From assembly GCA_001421095.1 (NCBI GenBank), contig LIIK01000010.1, forward strand, positions 1 to 63,089: a DNA stretch of 63,089 nucleotides, given 5' to 3'. Shown here one piece after another: positions 63,064 to 63,089 of this stretch (the stretch's first letter is position 1; each line of letters begins with the position of its first letter). The position numbers and the translations under genes are program-made. The notes below the pieces were generated by a model. It saw only the letters and a program-made list of their open reading frames with translations, had not been told where the DNA came from and did not search any database. This stretch comes from Candidatus [Bacteroides] periocalifornicus (GTDB lineage: Bacteria > Bacteroidota > Bacteroidia > Bacteroidales > CAJPTX01).

Positions 63064-63089
63064 GGCCGTACCATCGCCGTACCATCGCC
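63064..63089. repeat. Start of a second palindrome/iteron element, cut by the window end
   Basis: Two tandem CGTACCATCGC units, the reverse complement of the iterons at 36224-36258. If the whole element is present beyond the edge, a palindrome like 36185-36212 should follow. Confidence 0.45.

Overview
The window reads as chromosomal DNA of a Bacteroidales bacterium, most like Porphyromonas, with GC well above 50 percent. The evidence is: the TAnnTTTG promoter box ahead of many genes, a type IX secretion (T9SS) sorting domain on a giant protease, GLPGLI proteins, a FeoA-FeoB fusion, a HmuR/HmuY-like haem locus, the DUF177-rpmF-plsX-fabH block, and a four-gene VorB-type 2-oxoacid:ferredoxin oxidoreductase. 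I could not search databases, so the genus is inference.

Layout. 1-3.4 kb: repeat DNA, then DUF177, rpmF, plsX, fabH. 3.7-8.8 kb: ribE, a PAP2 phosphatase, feoAB and a small Cys-rich/HMA membrane protein. 8.9-10.8 kb: truA with a GHKL ATPase and a DUF4325 STAS-like protein. 11.1-19.3 kb: two paralogous outer-membrane barrels facing tail to tail; the minus-strand copy sits at the end of a cluster with two GLPGLI proteins and two very small secreted Cys proteins, one of only 59 residues. 19.6-23.9 kb: oxoacid oxidoreductase operon and an aminotransferase. 24.2-24.9 kb: toxin-antitoxin pair. 25.0-30.5 kb: kdsB, a threonine-dehydrogenase-like SDR, SpoIID-like protein, lpxB, a small membrane protein, surE. 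31.5-36.1 kb: TonB receptor, HmuY-like lipoprotein, PepSY protein. 36.7-46.1 kb: a 3145-residue S8 protease with adhesin-like repeats and a T9SS signal. 46.4-52.7 kb: a decayed paralogue of that protease on the opposite strand, again tail to tail. 52.9-59.7 kb: TetR-regulated RND efflux operon. 60.4-63 kb: two lipoproteins and a GNAT enzyme amid repeat DNA.

What stands out. (1) The GLPGLI/barrel/small-peptide cluster is the best candidate for an undescribed system: two tiny exported Cys/Thr-rich proteins, two periplasmic GLPGLI proteins and one barrel on one strand. (2) Intergenic regions carry a dispersed element of about 136-155 bp with inverted ends; two copies (13844-13979 and 26876-27030) are flanked by matching 5-bp direct repeats, so it looks like a miniature transposon. 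It often contains a GC-rich palindrome that occurs about ten times here. (3) A second palindrome-plus-iteron element lies at 36.1-36.3 kb and apparently starts again at the window edge. (4) The second giant protease gene carries two amber codons, three frameshifts and a deletion that removes its catalytic serine.
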